DNA from: Comamonadaceae bacterium
Lineage (GTDB): Bacteria; Pseudomonadota; Gammaproteobacteria; Burkholderiales; Burkholderiaceae_C
Direction of reading: 5' to 3'
Length of the DNA stretch: 41,945 nt
Assembly (NCBI GenBank): GCA_947373245.1
Contig: CANBWY010000015.1
Coordinates: forward strand, 1-41,945
Translations under genes and position numbers: made by a program
In this document: positions 25,650-35,262 of the stretch, in pieces
How the letters are laid out: the number at the start of each line of letters is the position of its first letter
Numbering within the stretch: the stretch's first letter is position 1
The notes under the pieces: model-generated
What the model saw: only the letters and a program-made list of their open reading frames with translations
Told to the model about the DNA's origin: nothing
Database searches by the model: none

Positions 25650-26531
25650 ATGAGTAGCACCGCACATGGCACAACGCCTTACTACTACGTACCTCATGCG
25701 TCACGCCATCCGGCGCTGGCCGCCTTAGGTCTGTTCTTTGTGATTCTTGGCGCAGGCCAGTGGGTCAATGGCGTGGCTTGGGGCAAGTACAGCTTGTTTT
25801 TTGGCCTCGTATTTTGGTTGGGGGTCCTCTACCAATGGTTCGGAGACACCATCCGTGAGAGCGAAGGTGGTCAATATGGGCACAAAGTTGACTTGTCTTT
25901 TCGCTGGAGCATGAGCTGGTTCATTTTCTCGGAAGTCATGTTCTTCGGTGCCTTCTTCTCTGCCTTGTGGTGGGCGCGTGCCCACTCTGTGCCCATGTTG
26001 GGCAGCTTAGACAATGCCGTGTTGTGGCCCGATTTCAAGGCCGTGTGGCCAACCGTTGCGGCTGGTGCGACGGCGTCACCAGCCGGCATCATTGAACCCT
26101 TCCAGGTGATGACGCCTTTTTGGTTGCCCACTATCAACACCGCATTGTTGTTGAGCTCTGGTGTGACATTGACCATCGCTCACCACGCGCTGATTGAAAA
26201 CAAGCGAAGCACCACTATCAAGTTCATGTGGCTGACGGTGTTGTTGGGCATTGTGTTCTTGCTAGTGCAAGGCTATGAGTACTTCCATGCCTACCACGAG
26301 ATGAACCTCAAACTCAGCTCAGGCGTGTATGGTTCGACCTTTTTCATGCTTACTGGCTTTCACGGGTTTCACGTGTTCTTAGGCATGTTGATGTTGTTGG
26401 TCATGACCTTGCGTTTGCAAAAGGGCCACTTCACACCTGAGAAACACTTTGGTTTCGAAGGTGCTGCTTGGTATTGGCACTTTGTGGACGTGGTTTGGTT
26501 GGGCTTGTACATCTTGGTGTATTGGATGTAA
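25650..26531 (+). CDS. coxC: Cytochrome c oxidase subunit III
   Basis: A 293-residue inner-membrane subunit with seven helices, which stabilises the oxidase and may serve proton uptake. Recognisable blocks are FSEVMFFGAFFSALWW, GVTLTIAHHALIENKR and the C-terminal AAWYWHFVDVVWLGLYI. ATG 25650 is preferred because AAGGAG at 25639-25644 precedes it by 5 bases; an in-frame GTG at 25644 lies inside that ribosome site. A strong terminator follows within 20 bp and ends the first cox transcription unit. Confidence 0.96.
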   Translation: MSSTAHGTTPYYYVPHASRHPALAALGLFFVILGAGQWVNGVAWGKYSLFFGLVFWLGVLYQWFGDTIRESEGGQYGHKVDLSFRWSMSWFIFSEVMFFGAFFSALWWARAHSVPMLGSLDNAVLWPDFKAVWPTVAAGATASPAGIIEPFQVMTPFWLPTINTALLLSSGVTLTIAHHALIENKRSTTIKFMWLTVLLGIVFLLVQGYEYFHAYHEMNLKLSSGVYGSTFFMLTGFHGFHVFLGMLMLLVMTLRLQKGHFTPEKHFGFEGAAWYWHFVDVVWLGLYILVYWM

Positions 26532-26547
26532 GCCTCTTTCACACACA

Positions 26548-26578
26548 ACAAAGGCCGCATGTGCGGCCTTTGTTTTTG
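26548..26578 (+). terminator. Rho-independent terminator after coxC
   Basis: Arms of 12 bases at 26548-26559 and 26562-26573, including AAGGCCGCA and TGCGGCCTT, form a perfect GC-rich stem and are followed by a run of T (26573-26577). It lies 17 bp after the coxC stop. The A-rich left flank could also let it work for the leftward gene that ends at 26594. Confidence 0.9.
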
Positions 26579-26593
26579 TGGGGCTGGCGATGT

Positions 26594-26815
26594 TTATTGA
26601 CCTGCGGCAATCCCTGTGGGCTGAATCAGCCCAAAATGCCAACTCACCAAAATACACAGAAACAAGACAATCGAAATACCCACCCGAAGGCCTAGGGCTC
26701 TGACCATTTGGCTGGATTGAGTTTTGCCATGGCGCCCTTTGCGCATCATGAAGACCAAGGCAGATCCCAAGCTGGCGAGAATGGCGAAGAAGGCTATTGC
26801 AACAATGAATTTCAT
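26594..26815 (-). CDS. DUF2909-like twin transmembrane protein
   Basis: A 73-residue protein starting MKFIVAIAFFAILASLG with two hydrophobic helices (about 2-24 and 43-64) separated by a basic loop RKGRHGK. This layout and its place in the cox locus fit the DUF2909 (twin transmembrane) family. An in-frame ATG at 26824 would add three residues. Its start codon overlaps that of the divergent SURF1 gene within CATG at 26813-26816, so the two genes cannot be separately transcribed without a promoter inside the other. It points against the operon and converges on the coxC terminator. Confidence 0.75.
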   Translation of the reverse strand: MKFIVAIAFFAILASLGSALVFMMRKGRHGKTQSSQMVRALGLRVGISIVLFLCILVSWHFGLIQPTGIAAGQ

Positions 26816-27578
26816 GCGTGTCATTATCTCTGTCCCACGCACCCGTGCCTTTGCATGGGTGACACTGGCCATGCTGATTGGTGTGACGGTGACGGTGCGT
26901 TTGGGGTTTTGGCAGCTCTCCCGCGCCGCAGAAAAGCAACAGCGCCATGATGCCATCGTGCAGCAGATGGCCGCACCCGAGCTAGACACGGCGGCCCTGT
27001 TGGCAGAGCCTGCCAACTTCCAGCATGTGCACCAACGCGTTGCCTTGCAAGGCGAATGGCTTGCCGACAACACCGTGTACTTAGACAATCGCCCCATGAA
27101 CGGCCGCGCAGGGTTTTGGGTGCTCACGCCTTTGCAGTTGAATGCCACCACGCGCGTGTTGGTGCAACGCGGTTGGGTGCCGCGTCACCAACTGGACCGC
27201 ACTTTGTTGCCTGAGATTCAAACGCCTGCAGGTGCCGTGAAAATTCAAGGGCGTCTCGCGCCGCCACCCTCCACGTTGATGGTGTTGGGCAGCGAGTCAG
27301 AGACCACAGCCGCTGCATCAGCGCCTGCCAAGATTCGTCAAAATCTCAACCTAGAGGCCTACGCTGCCCAAGTCGGCGGGGGATTCGCCGCCACCGTGCT
27401 GCAAACCGATGCAGCATCAGACGGTTTGTTGCGTGACTGGCCTGAAATCGCGACAGGGGTTGAAAAAAACCTCGCTTATGCCTTTCAATGGTTCGCACTC
27501 GCTGTGTTGCAGCTGATGCTCTACATTTGGTTCCAATTCATTCAACCGTATCGCCATGCAAGACGCTCCTCGTTCTAA
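26805..27578 (+). CDS. SURF1 family cytochrome oxidase biogenesis protein
   Basis: An inner-membrane protein of about 257 residues with an N-terminal helix (WVTLAMLIGVTVTV) and a C-terminal helix (FQWFALAVLQLMLYIWFQF), flanking a periplasmic domain. Family blocks are RLGFWQLSRAAEK, YLDNRPMNGRAGFWVLTPL and VLVQRGWVPR. SURF1 proteins help insert heme a into subunit I. The start is ambiguous: ATG 26805 has AAGAAGG 11 bases upstream, and ATG 26814 overlaps the divergent gene start. An upstream extension to 26724 would overlap that gene fully and is rejected. It overlaps the next gene by 23 bp. Confidence 0.88.
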   Translation: MNFMRVIISVPRTRAFAWVTLAMLIGVTVTVRLGFWQLSRAAEKQQRHDAIVQQMAAPELDTAALLAEPANFQHVHQRVALQGEWLADNTVYLDNRPMNGRAGFWVLTPLQLNATTRVLVQRGWVPRHQLDRTLLPEIQTPAGAVKIQGRLAPPPSTLMVLGSESETTAAASAPAKIRQNLNLEAYAAQVGGGFAATVLQTDAASDGLLRDWPEIATGVEKNLAYAFQWFALAVLQLMLYIWFQFIQPYRHARRSSF

Positions 27579-28248
27579 ATCACTGCACCCACTGGGAATG
27601 ACGGTGTATGACATGCCATCTCCCGCCGAGGTGGTGCAAGTCGATAGCAAGCGCACGGCCTTAGGCCGCTTGCGCATGTTGCTGGTTTTGTTGGTGTGTG
27701 CGGCGCCTGTGGTGGCGTCTTATTTCACGTATTACGTGGTGCGCCCTGAGGGACGTCGCAACTTTGGCGATTTGATTGAGCCTGTGCGCCCCTTGCCCGA
27801 TGTGAAGGTGCAGGCTTTGAATGGTGATGTTGTGCAACTGCCCGCGCTCAAAGGCCAGTGGCTGTTGATCAGTGTGGCGGGTGGCGATTGCCAAGCGGAC
27901 TGCCAGCATCAGCTGTATTTGCAGCGCCAAATTTTGACGGGCTTGGGCAAAGACCGCGCACGCACCGAGTGGGTGTGGCTGGTGAACGACCAAGCCGAAG
28001 TGCCCAGCCGCCTCTTGCCCGGTTTGAAAGAAGCCACCGTCTTGCGCATCGATGGCCAAGCGTTGGCGCAATGGTTGCAAGCGGCTGATGGCCAACAGCT
28101 GCAAGACCATTTGTATTTGGTAGACCCGCACGGCCAATGGATGATGCGTTTTCCGCCCAAACTCAGCACCGAAGGCGCGTTGAAAACCAAGCGTGACATT
28201 GAGCGCTTATTACGTGCTGCCGCGTCTTGGGACGAGGCGGGCCGCTAA
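27556..28248 (+). CDS. Membrane-anchored thioredoxin-fold protein of the cox locus
   Basis: A 230-residue protein with a single helix at about residues 40-60 and a periplasmic domain that looks SCO/thioredoxin-like: DVKVQALNGDVVQLPALKGQ, then WLLISVAGGDCQADCQ and a C-terminal HLYLVDPHGQWMMRFP. The CxxxC (C112-x3-C116 approximately) resembles the copper-binding CxxxCP of SCO proteins but lacks the proline. It sits between SURF1 and ctaA, a position usual for this protein in Burkholderiales, where it is called a cox biogenesis protein. A role in copper or thiol handling is inference. ATG 27598 is an alternative start. Confidence 0.75.
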   Translation: MQDAPRSKSLHPLGMTVYDMPSPAEVVQVDSKRTALGRLRMLLVLLVCAAPVVASYFTYYVVRPEGRRNFGDLIEPVRPLPDVKVQALNGDVVQLPALKGQWLLISVAGGDCQADCQHQLYLQRQILTGLGKDRARTEWVWLVNDQAEVPSRLLPGLKEATVLRIDGQALAQWLQAADGQQLQDHLYLVDPHGQWMMRFPPKLSTEGALKTKRDIERLLRAAASWDEAGR

Positions 28249-28278
28249 GTTCTGCACGCAATCAGCCCTGCATCTCAC

Positions 28279-29409
28279 ATGACCGAAAGCCTGTACAACC
28301 TCACGCCGATGCTGCACCTGCTCATCACGGGCGCCTTGGTGGCCATGGTGCCGCTGTGTTGGGTGTGGCTGCGTAACCCCCAGGCGTCGACCACGCGGCG
28401 TGTGCAAGCGCTGACCTTGATCACCTTGTTCCTCACTTTTGATTTGGTGTTGTTTGGTGCGTTCACCCGTTTGACCGACTCTGGTTTGGGCTGCCCCGAT
28501 TGGCCAGGCTGTTATGGCCACGTCAGCCCCGTGGGCGCACAAGATGCAATTGCCTTGGCTCAAGCCCAAATGCCCACGGGCCCTGTGACACACACCAAAG
28601 CGTGGATAGAAATGGTGCACCGCTACTTGGCCATGGCCGTCGGTGGATTGATCTTGACCTTGGTTGTTTTTGCCTGGCTGCGCCGTTGGAGAGGCGACGT
28701 CAGCAGCAAGGTGCTGTGGCCCACGTTCACCTTGCTGTGGGTGTGTGTGCAAGGCGCGTTTGGCGCGTTGACGGTGACCATGAAGTTGTTCCCCCTCATC
28801 GTCACGCTGCATTTGTTCGGTGGCTTGGTATTGCTTGCTTTGTTGACCCTACAGGTGCAACGCCAACGCTTGGCGAGTGAGCGCAGTCAATCAATTTTGA
28901 TGTCGCCTAGGTTGTATGCCGCGACCTTGTTGGGCATGCTGCTATTGACGGTGCAGGTGTTGCTGGGTGCTTGGGTCAGTACCAACTACGCGGTGCTGGC
29001 TTGCAACACCTTTCCGCAATGTCAAAACAGTTGGTGGCCGTTGATGAATTTTGAGCAAGGTTTTACCTTGTGGCGTCATCTCGGTGTCGATGCGACGGGT
29101 CAGCCTTTGGTGTTTGAGTCGCTCACGGCGATTCATTACGTGCACCGTTTGGCTGCTTATGGGGTGTTGGTTTATCTCACGGTGCTCGCGTTGTCATTGC
29201 GTCGTGTGCGTGCTTTGAAAACGTTGGCGCATGGGCTGCTGGCGTGTGTGTTGTTGCAGTTGCTCACGGGCTTGTCGAACGTGGTGTTCGGTTGGCCTTT
29301 GGCCGCTGCTGTGTTGCACACCGGTGGCGCTGCGGCGCTGGTGGTGGTGCTGATGTGGATTCTGACCGGTGCGCGGCCTTCGCGTAGCACGGTGTTGAAT
29401 GGATTGTGA
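28279..29409 (+). CDS. ctaA: Heme A synthase (COX15/CtaA)
   Basis: A 376-residue inner-membrane monooxygenase that converts heme O to heme A. Eight hydrophobic helices are visible. The motif [21 protein letters not shown], given by position (about residues 55-75), and the His-bearing blocks [26 protein letters not shown] and VLHTGGAA are the heme-binding helices of the family. The second Cys pair (ACNTFPQCQ) is characteristic. It overlaps the longest possible ctaB frame by a few bases but not its chosen start. Confidence 0.94.
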   Translation: MTESLYNLTPMLHLLITGALVAMVPLCWVWLRNPQASTTRRVQALTLITLFLTFDLVLFGAFTRLTDSGLGCPDWPGCYGHVSPVGAQDAIALAQAQMPTGPVTHTKAWIEMVHRYLAMAVGGLILTLVVFAWLRRWRGDVSSKVLWPTFTLLWVCVQGAFGALTVTMKLFPLIVTLHLFGGLVLLALLTLQVQRQRLASERSQSILMSPRLYAATLLGMLLLTVQVLLGAWVSTNYAVLACNTFPQCQNSWWPLMNFEQGFTLWRHLGVDATGQPLVFESLTAIHYVHRLAAYGVLVYLTVLALSLRRVRALKTLAHGLLACVLLQLLTGLSNVVFGWPLAAAVLHTGGAAALVVVLMWILTGARPSRSTVLNGL

Positions 29410-29422
29410 CGAGACCCGTTTT

Positions 29423-30310
29423 ATGAGCCTTGCTTCTCCTTCGTTGTCACGCTGGCGCCAATTCAATGCGCTGACCAAGCCACGCGTGATTCAACTCATT
29501 GTGTTTTGTGCCCTCATCGGCATGGTGCTGGCTGTGCCCGGTGTGCCGTCTTGGCCTGAGGTGCAACTGGCCTTGTTGGCTTGTTTGGGTATTTGGTTTG
29601 TGGCGGGTGCAGCAGCGGCCTTCAACTGCTTGGTCGAGAAGGGCATTGACGCGCGCATGAAGCGCACCGCATGGCGACCTACCGCCAAAGGCGAGTTGAG
29701 TGACCGCGAGACCTTGTTGTTCTCCACACTCATGTGCGCGATAGGCTCATTCATTCTGTATGTATGGGTGAACCCGCTCACCATGTGGCTGACCTTCGCC
29801 ACCTTTGTCGGTTACGCGGTGGTCTACACGGTGATCTTGAAGCCGCTCACCCCACAAAACATCGTGATTGGCGGCGCATCTGGTGCCATGCCGCCCGTGC
29901 TGGGCTGGGCCGCGATGGCGGGCGAGGTGAGCCCCGAGGCTTTGATTTTGTTTCTCATCATTTTCTTGTGGACGCCGCCGCATTTTTGGGCTTTGGCGCT
30001 GTACCGCGTGGAGGACTATCGCAAGGCGGGCTTGCCCATGTTGCCCGTCACGCACGGCAACGCATTCACGCGCTTACAAATCTTGCTCTACACCTTTGTG
30101 TTGTTGGCCGCTTGCTTGATGCCGTTCATCTACCGAATGAGCGGCTGGTTTTACTTGGTCAGCGCAGTGATCTTGAGCTTAGGGTTTTGTGGCTACGCCT
30201 GGGCCTTGTGGCGCAACTACTCGGACGCGCTGGCTCGCAAGACTTTTCGCTTTTCTTTGATTCACCTCAGCCTGCTATTCGCAGCACTTTTGATAGATCA
30301 TTACCTGTGA
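29423..30310 (+). CDS. ctaB: Protoheme IX farnesyltransferase (heme O synthase)
   Basis: A 295-residue UbiA-type membrane prenyltransferase that adds farnesyl to heme B, giving heme O for CtaA. The Asp-rich motif is [19 protein letters not shown], and the second signature block is [20 protein letters not shown]. The start at ATG 29423 gives the usual N-terminus (MSLASPSL, then a KPRVIQL block); ATG 29399 lies before the ctaA stop and lacks a ribosome site. It overlaps the sco start by one base (TGATG). Confidence 0.95.
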   Translation: MSLASPSLSRWRQFNALTKPRVIQLIVFCALIGMVLAVPGVPSWPEVQLALLACLGIWFVAGAAAAFNCLVEKGIDARMKRTAWRPTAKGELSDRETLLFSTLMCAIGSFILYVWVNPLTMWLTFATFVGYAVVYTVILKPLTPQNIVIGGASGAMPPVLGWAAMAGEVSPEALILFLIIFLWTPPHFWALALYRVEDYRKAGLPMLPVTHGNAFTRLQILLYTFVLLAACLMPFIYRMSGWFYLVSAVILSLGFCGYAWALWRNYSDALARKTFRFSLIHLSLLFAALLIDHYL

Positions 30311-30906
30311 TGCTGCTTCATTCCCGTCGATTCTTGTGTTCCGCTTTCGCCGTGTTGGCCTTGTCGGCGTGCAGTCCAGATCAGCCTAAGTTCAATGCCA
30401 TTGACATCACCGGGGCTGATTACGCCAAGGGTTTCACCTTGACTGATCACAACGGCCAAAGCCGAAGCCTGACTGACTTCAAAGGCAAGGTGGTGGTGCT
30501 GTTCTTTGGCTACACCCAATGTCCCGATGTGTGCCCCACATCCATGGCCGAGTTGGCCGAAGTCAAACGCCTGCTAGGCGCAGATGGCGACAAGTTGCAA
30601 GGCGTGTTCGTCACGGTTGACCCAGCGCGTGACACCGCGGAATTGCTCAAGGCCTATATCGCCAACTTTGATCCCACTTTCGTGGCCTTCATCCCCACGC
30701 CCGAGCAGTTGGCTGCGGTCGCCAAAGACTACAAAATTTATTACAAAAAGGTGGACGGCAAAACGCCTACCAGCTATACCGTGGACCACTCTGCTGGCAG
30801 CTATGTGTATGACACGCAAGGCAATTTGCGTTTGTACAGCCGTTACGGCGTGGGGCCGCAGGTGTTGGCGCAAGACATTCAGACCTTGCTGAAAACCACG
30901 CCTTAA
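30310..30906 (+). CDS. SCO family copper chaperone (Sco1/SenC), lipoprotein
   Basis: A 198-residue protein with lipobox LSAC (Cys21), so it is membrane-tethered in the periplasm. The copper ligands are C71 and C75 of CPDVCP and H161 of VDHSAG, the full SCO set. Family blocks FFGYTQCPDVCPTSMAEL and VTVDPARDT are present. SCO proteins deliver copper to CuA of subunit II. The start is ATG 30310, overlapping the ctaB stop by one base. It ends the oxidase locus and overlaps the convergent LysR gene by 3-4 bases. Confidence 0.94.
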   Translation: MLLHSRRFLCSAFAVLALSACSPDQPKFNAIDITGADYAKGFTLTDHNGQSRSLTDFKGKVVVLFFGYTQCPDVCPTSMAELAEVKRLLGADGDKLQGVFVTVDPARDTAELLKAYIANFDPTFVAFIPTPEQLAAVAKDYKIYYKKVDGKTPTSYTVDHSAGSYVYDTQGNLRLYSRYGVGPQVLAQDIQTLLKTTP

Positions 30907-31817
30907 GTTGTGCGTATGAAGTTTTCGCTTTGATTGGCTTTTTCGATTAAAAAATCAATGCAAGTTTTAATGGCCCGGCTCCTATGTCTAGAGGGGAGAT
31001 AGAGCAAATACATGTTCGTGCCAAATATGCTCAGGCGGTGGTCATCTAAGGCGGTCACTACTTGGCCGCTGGCAATCACATCACACACCAAATAGTCAGG
31101 AACCAGCCCTATGCCTAGGCCAGCAAGAATGACTTCTTTTAAAAATGGGTAATGGTCGGAAATCAAGGTAGGCGTCAAGATCACTTCTTGGCGTACATCA
31201 CCTTGGTAGGCACGAAGTGACAGCTGACGACCCACCACATTCGCCGTGAGGATGGGCTGTGTTCGTAATTGCGATAGCTCGGTCGGCATGCCGTTGTGTT
31301 GTGCAAATTCTTTGGAAGCACAGGCAAGGTAGCGAACGGTGCCCATGTCTTTCGCCACCATGGTTTCGGGGGGCTGGGGCAAGATGCGAACAGCGATGTC
31401 CACGTCATCGCGCAAGTTGTCAATGCGGTTCTCGAACACCACATCGAGCACAACGCCAGGATAGCGTTGTTTGAACTCAATGAGCCAAGGAGTCATCACG
31501 ATGTGGCCATAGCCACTCGGTACGCTGAGGCCAACACGACCTTGCAAACCTTGACCTAGGTTTGTCACAGTTTCATGGGCACTTGCCATTTCATGTCGGA
31601 TTGCCCGTCCATGCTCACACAGACGCCAACCGAGTTCAGTTGGCTCCATACGCCGACTGGTCCGCCGTATGAGCTCCGCACCTAGTGCTTTTTCGAGCTG
31701 ACGCAGGTGGTAGCTGACATTGGCCCGAGTCATCTTTAGCTTGCTCGCTGCTTTGCTGAGATTGCCAGCGTCAATGATGTCGACAAGTAGGGTGAGTGAG
31801 GCGAAATCAACTTTCAT
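30903..31817 (-). CDS. LysR family transcriptional regulator
   Basis: A 304-residue regulator with an N-terminal winged helix-turn-helix (about residues 3-62: NLSKAASKLKMTRANVSYHL) and a C-terminal substrate-binding-type effector domain starting near GRVGLSVPSGYGH. LysR proteins typically act on the divergent promoter next to their own gene. Here that is the beta-oxidation cluster starting at 31906, and an inverted repeat with the T-N11-A form lies between them. The likely inducer is the acid or acyl-CoA degraded by the cluster (inference). Its 3' end overlaps the convergent sco gene. Confidence 0.92.
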   Translation of the reverse strand: MKVDFASLTLLVDIIDAGNLSKAASKLKMTRANVSYHLRQLEKALGAELIRRTSRRMEPTELGWRLCEHGRAIRHEMASAHETVTNLGQGLQGRVGLSVPSGYGHIVMTPWLIEFKQRYPGVVLDVVFENRIDNLRDDVDIAVRILPQPPETMVAKDMGTVRYLACASKEFAQHNGMPTELSQLRTQPILTANVVGRQLSLRAYQGDVRQEVILTPTLISDHYPFLKEVILAGLGIGLVPDYLVCDVIASGQVVTALDDHRLSIFGTNMYLLYLPSRHRSRAIKTCIDFLIEKANQSENFIRTT

Positions 31818-31830
31818 AAGTAAATATATT

Positions 31831-31845
31831 TTGACATAGCGTCAA
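31831..31845. promoter_or_regulatory. Candidate LysR-type operator
   Basis: TTGACATAGCGTCAA is a 5-bp perfect inverted repeat with a 5-base spacer and includes the T-N11-A core (T31832, A31844) of LysR-type binding sites. It lies 13 bp before the lysR start codon and 60 bp before the cluster start at 31906. A weaker TTG-N7-CAA site follows at 31852-31864. Two such sites are usual for LysR regulation. The match is by pattern only. Confidence 0.55.
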
Positions 31846-31905
31846 TAAAGTTTGTGATTGTCAAGCAAAACTATCTACTGAACAATCCTATTTAAGACAA
31901 AAAGA

Positions 31906-34035
31906 ATGAAGAGACACCATTTGCTAACCCAACCTGTAATTCCTTTCGTACACACAGCCAGATCGGGTGAGCTGTTGGTCGTCACGATTGACCACCCGCC
32001 CGTCAATGCCCTCAGTGAGGAGGTTCGCCGCGGATTGATGGCTGCCATGGATCAGGCCGAGGCGGATTCAAACGTGAAGGGCGTGTTGTTATTGGGCGCC
32101 GGGCGCGCGTTCATTGCGGGTGCAGACATCCGTGAGTTTGGTCGACCGCCGATGCAGCCCATCTTGCCCGTGGTGTGCAATCGCATCGAGGCGTGTCGCA
32201 AGCCAGTGATTGCCGCCATTCACGGCCCAGCCTTGGGTGGCGGCTTAGAGGTGGCATTGGCTGCGCACTACCGATTGGCCATGCCAGGTGCCAAGCTTGG
32301 CCTGCCCGAGGTGCAGCTGGGCTTGTTGCCAGGGTCAGGCGGCACGCAGCGTGCACCGAGAGTGATGGGGGTCGAAGCTGCGGTGAACTTGATGTTGAGC
32401 GGTCGGCACATGACAGCGCAAGAAGCGCTGACCAGCCAATTGGTCGATCGGCTGGGTGAGGGGACTGATGTCTTGCAAGCCGGCTTGTCTTACGCGCGTG
32501 AGTTACTTGCCAATGGTGCGCCGGTTCGACGTACCCGTGATTTGGCGGCATTCAAGGCCGACCACGCTCATCAAATGGATGTGCTGGAAAAGATCCAAAA
32601 AGACGTTGAAAAGAAATCGCGCGCATTGTTTTCGCCTCTCAAAGTGATTGAGGCCGTGAGAGCTGGCTTAGAAATGTCGTTTGACGAGGCGTTGGCCAAC
32701 GAGCGCACCTTGTTTCTGCAATGCATTGATAGCCCACAGCGTGCAGGTTTGATCCATGCATTTTTTGCAGAGCGCGAAGTGCTGAAAGTCCCAGAGGTGA
32801 AAAACGTCGCGCCGCGCCCCTTGGCAAGTGTTGGGGTTGTTGGCGGAGGGACCATGGGGGCGGGCATTGCCGTGTCCGTGTTGGATGCGGGTCTGCCCGT
32901 GACGATGATTGAACGTGATGACGAGGCGCTGGCCAAAGGGCGCTTCAACGTTGAAAAGGTTTACAACGGCTTGATGGCCAAGGGACGTATGACTGCGCAT
33001 GCAAAGGCTCAGTTGATGGCGAGATTCAGCACCAGCACCCATTACGATGCCTTGGCCCATGCGGATTTGGTGATTGAAGCCGTTTTTGAAGAGATGTCCG
33101 TCAAGAAAGCCGTGTTCGCTGAGTTGGACCGTGTTTGCAAACCCAATGCAGTGCTCGCGACCAACACGTCTTACTTGGACATCCATGAAATTGCAGCCAG
33201 CATTGCACGACCGCAAGATGTGATTGGGCTGCATTTTTTCTCGCCTGCAAACATCATGAAGCTTCTTGAAATTGTGGTGCCTGAGAAAGCAAGTGCAGAT
33301 GTTGTGGCTACCGCCTTTAGTTTGGCAACCCAACTCAAAAAAATGCCGGTCCGTGCAGGTGTCTGTGATGGGTTTATCGGCAACCGAATTTTGGCGGTTT
33401 ACCGAGCTGCAGCGGATCACATGATGGAGGATGGCTGTTCTCCCTATGAGATTGATGCAGCGATGCGTGACTTTGGCTATCCCATGGGGCCATTCCAAGT
33501 GTCTGATTTGGCAGGAGGTGACATTGGTTGGGCCACGCGTAAACGACGCGCGTCTACACGTGCCCCCAACGCACGCTATGTACAAATTGCAGATCGTATC
33601 TGCGAGCGCGGTTGGTTTGGCCAAAAATCAGGACGTGGCTATTACCTCTACCCAGACGGCGCTCGCACGGGCGTGCCTGACCCAGAAGTTTTACAAATCA
33701 TTGATACAGAGCGCATACGCGCCAACATCAAACCTAGCGCTCTGCCCGCGGAACATATTGTTCGCAAATACATGGCTGCCATGATCAACGAGGGAGCAAA
33801 TGTGGTGCATCAAGGTATTGCATTACGCCCCTTGGATGTGGATGTCACGTTTGTTCATGGCTATGGTTTTCCGCGATACCGTGGTGGCCCGATGAAGTAT
33901 GCGGATATGTATGGTTTGGAGAGGGTTCTTGGTGACATTCAAGAGTTCGCCAAGCAGGACCCGTTGTTTTGGCAGCCTTCGCCCTTGCTTGTGAAGCTGG
34001 TTGAAGATGGCAAAGACTTCGCGAGTCTGAACTGA
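31906..34035 (+). CDS. Bifunctional enoyl-CoA hydratase / 3-hydroxyacyl-CoA dehydrogenase (FadJ/PimF-like)
   Basis: A 709-residue fusion enzyme that hydrates enoyl-CoA and oxidises the 3-hydroxyacyl-CoA with NAD. The crotonase domain (about 20-200) has the oxyanion block FIAGADIREF and both catalytic glutamates, E115 (GGGLEVALA) and E135 (LGLPEVQLG), 20 apart as in FadB. The dehydrogenase half has the NAD motif VGGGTMGAG (about 309-317) and the His of GLHFFSPAN, and a C-terminal repeat ends with GYGFPRYRGGPM. It is the first gene of the rightward cluster, 88 bp from the LysR gene, and corresponds to the pimF place in pim operons. Confidence 0.92.
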   Translation: MKRHHLLTQPVIPFVHTARSGELLVVTIDHPPVNALSEEVRRGLMAAMDQAEADSNVKGVLLLGAGRAFIAGADIREFGRPPMQPILPVVCNRIEACRKPVIAAIHGPALGGGLEVALAAHYRLAMPGAKLGLPEVQLGLLPGSGGTQRAPRVMGVEAAVNLMLSGRHMTAQEALTSQLVDRLGEGTDVLQAGLSYARELLANGAPVRRTRDLAAFKADHAHQMDVLEKIQKDVEKKSRALFSPLKVIEAVRAGLEMSFDEALANERTLFLQCIDSPQRAGLIHAFFAEREVLKVPEVKNVAPRPLASVGVVGGGTMGAGIAVSVLDAGLPVTMIERDDEALAKGRFNVEKVYNGLMAKGRMTAHAKAQLMARFSTSTHYDALAHADLVIEAVFEEMSVKKAVFAELDRVCKPNAVLATNTSYLDIHEIAASIARPQDVIGLHFFSPANIMKLLEIVVPEKASADVVATAFSLATQLKKMPVRAGVCDGFIGNRILAVYRAAADHMMEDGCSPYEIDAAMRDFGYPMGPFQVSDLAGGDIGWATRKRRASTRAPNARYVQIADRICERGWFGQKSGRGYYLYPDGARTGVPDPEVLQIIDTERIRANIKPSALPAEHIVRKYMAAMINEGANVVHQGIALRPLDVDVTFVHGYGFPRYRGGPMKYADMYGLERVLGDIQEFAKQDPLFWQPSPLLVKLVEDGKDFASLN

Positions 34036-34062
34036 TCAGTCGAAATTATTTCAAGGATATTT

Positions 34063-35250
34063 ATGCGTGAAGCCGTCATTGTTTCTACCGCTCGTACACC
34101 TCTAACCAAATCGCACCGTGGTGATTTCAATGCCATTTCTGGTGCAGAGCTTGCCTCGCATGCCGTTAAAGCGGCGGTCGATCGATCGGGTGTGGATGTG
34201 AATTTGATAGAAGACGTCGTCCTAGGCTGTGGCTACCCCGAGGGGCGTTTGGGTCGCAACGTGGCACGAGCCAGTGTGGTGCGTTCCGGCTTGCCTTTAA
34301 GCATTGCAGGCGCCACTGTCAGCCGTTTTTGTGCATCTGGTTTGCAGGCCGTTGCCATGGCGGCGGGGCGCATTGTGGTGGATGGTGCACCTGTGATGGT
34401 GGCGGGTGGGCTTGAGAGTATTTCCGGTTTGCGTCGAGGCGCTGGAGCAAGCGTGGATGAAGGCATTGATCCATGGATCGCGCAACACAAACCCGACTTG
34501 TACCTGCCCATGATTGAGACGGCTGATATCGTGGCGCAGCGCTACAACATCAGCCGTGAAGCGCAAGATCTATTTTCTGTAGAGAGCCAACGTAAAACAG
34601 CACAAGCGCAAGCTGCGGGGCGCTACAAAGAAGAAATTATTTCCGTGACCACCAAGATGGCAGTGACGAACAAAGACACCCAAGAGGTTTCGCATCAAGA
34701 GGTCACGGTTGACCACGACACCAGCAACCGTCCTGGCACGAGCTATGAATCGCTGGCCAAGTTACAGCCAGTGCGAGGCGCTGGCCAATTCATCACCGCT
34801 GGAAATGCTTCTCAACTCTCCGATGGTGCATCTGCTTGCGTGATGATGGATGCAAAGCGGGCATCGCAGTTGGGTCTGCAAGCTTTGGGCGCGTTTCGCG
34901 GCATGGCACTGGCCGGATGTGAGCCAGATGAAATGGGCATTGGCCCGGTGTTTGCTGTGCCTAAGTTGTTGGCGCGACATGGCCTCACGGTGGACGACAT
35001 TGATCTGTGGGAATTAAACGAGGCCTTTGCATCGCAATCCATTTACTGCCAAAAAAAGCTAGGTATTCCTGATGAACGTTTGAACGTGAACGGTGGTGCG
35101 ATTTCTATTGGGCATCCATTCGGCATGACAGGTGCCCGATTGGTTGGGCATATCTTGCTTGAGGGGCGACGTCGCAAAGCCAAATGGGGCGTCGTCACCA
35201 TGTGCATCGCTGGCGGCATGGGTGCTGCTGGTTTATTTGAAATATTTTGA
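34063..35250 (+). CDS. Acetyl-CoA acyltransferase (thiolase)
   Basis: A 395-residue thiolase cleaving 3-ketoacyl-CoA to acetyl-CoA and a shorter acyl-CoA. The nucleophile is C90 in SRFCASGLQ, the His is H351 in [13 protein letters not shown], and the second Cys is C381 in [11 protein letters not shown], the complete triad. NEAFASQS is a further family block. It lies 27 bp after the bifunctional enzyme. In this cluster it is the likely degradative thiolase (PimB-like); a biosynthetic acetoacetyl-CoA thiolase is less likely from context. Confidence 0.93.
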   Translation: MREAVIVSTARTPLTKSHRGDFNAISGAELASHAVKAAVDRSGVDVNLIEDVVLGCGYPEGRLGRNVARASVVRSGLPLSIAGATVSRFCASGLQAVAMAAGRIVVDGAPVMVAGGLESISGLRRGAGASVDEGIDPWIAQHKPDLYLPMIETADIVAQRYNISREAQDLFSVESQRKTAQAQAAGRYKEEIISVTTKMAVTNKDTQEVSHQEVTVDHDTSNRPGTSYESLAKLQPVRGAGQFITAGNASQLSDGASACVMMDAKRASQLGLQALGAFRGMALAGCEPDEMGIGPVFAVPKLLARHGLTVDDIDLWELNEAFASQSIYCQKKLGIPDERLNVNGGAISIGHPFGMTGARLVGHILLEGRRRKAKWGVVTMCIAGGMGAAGLFEIF

Positions 35251-35262
35251 GAAGGGGACGCT

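Noticed and set aside
29734-30309. Upstream extension of the SCO gene frame into ctaB
   Set aside because: The extension lies in a wrong frame of ctaB and would hide the lipoprotein signal that begins at 30310.
32668-33624. Open frame on the minus strand opposite the bifunctional beta-oxidation gene (318 codons)
   Set aside because: The sense frame has all catalytic motifs; the antisense product resembles no family.
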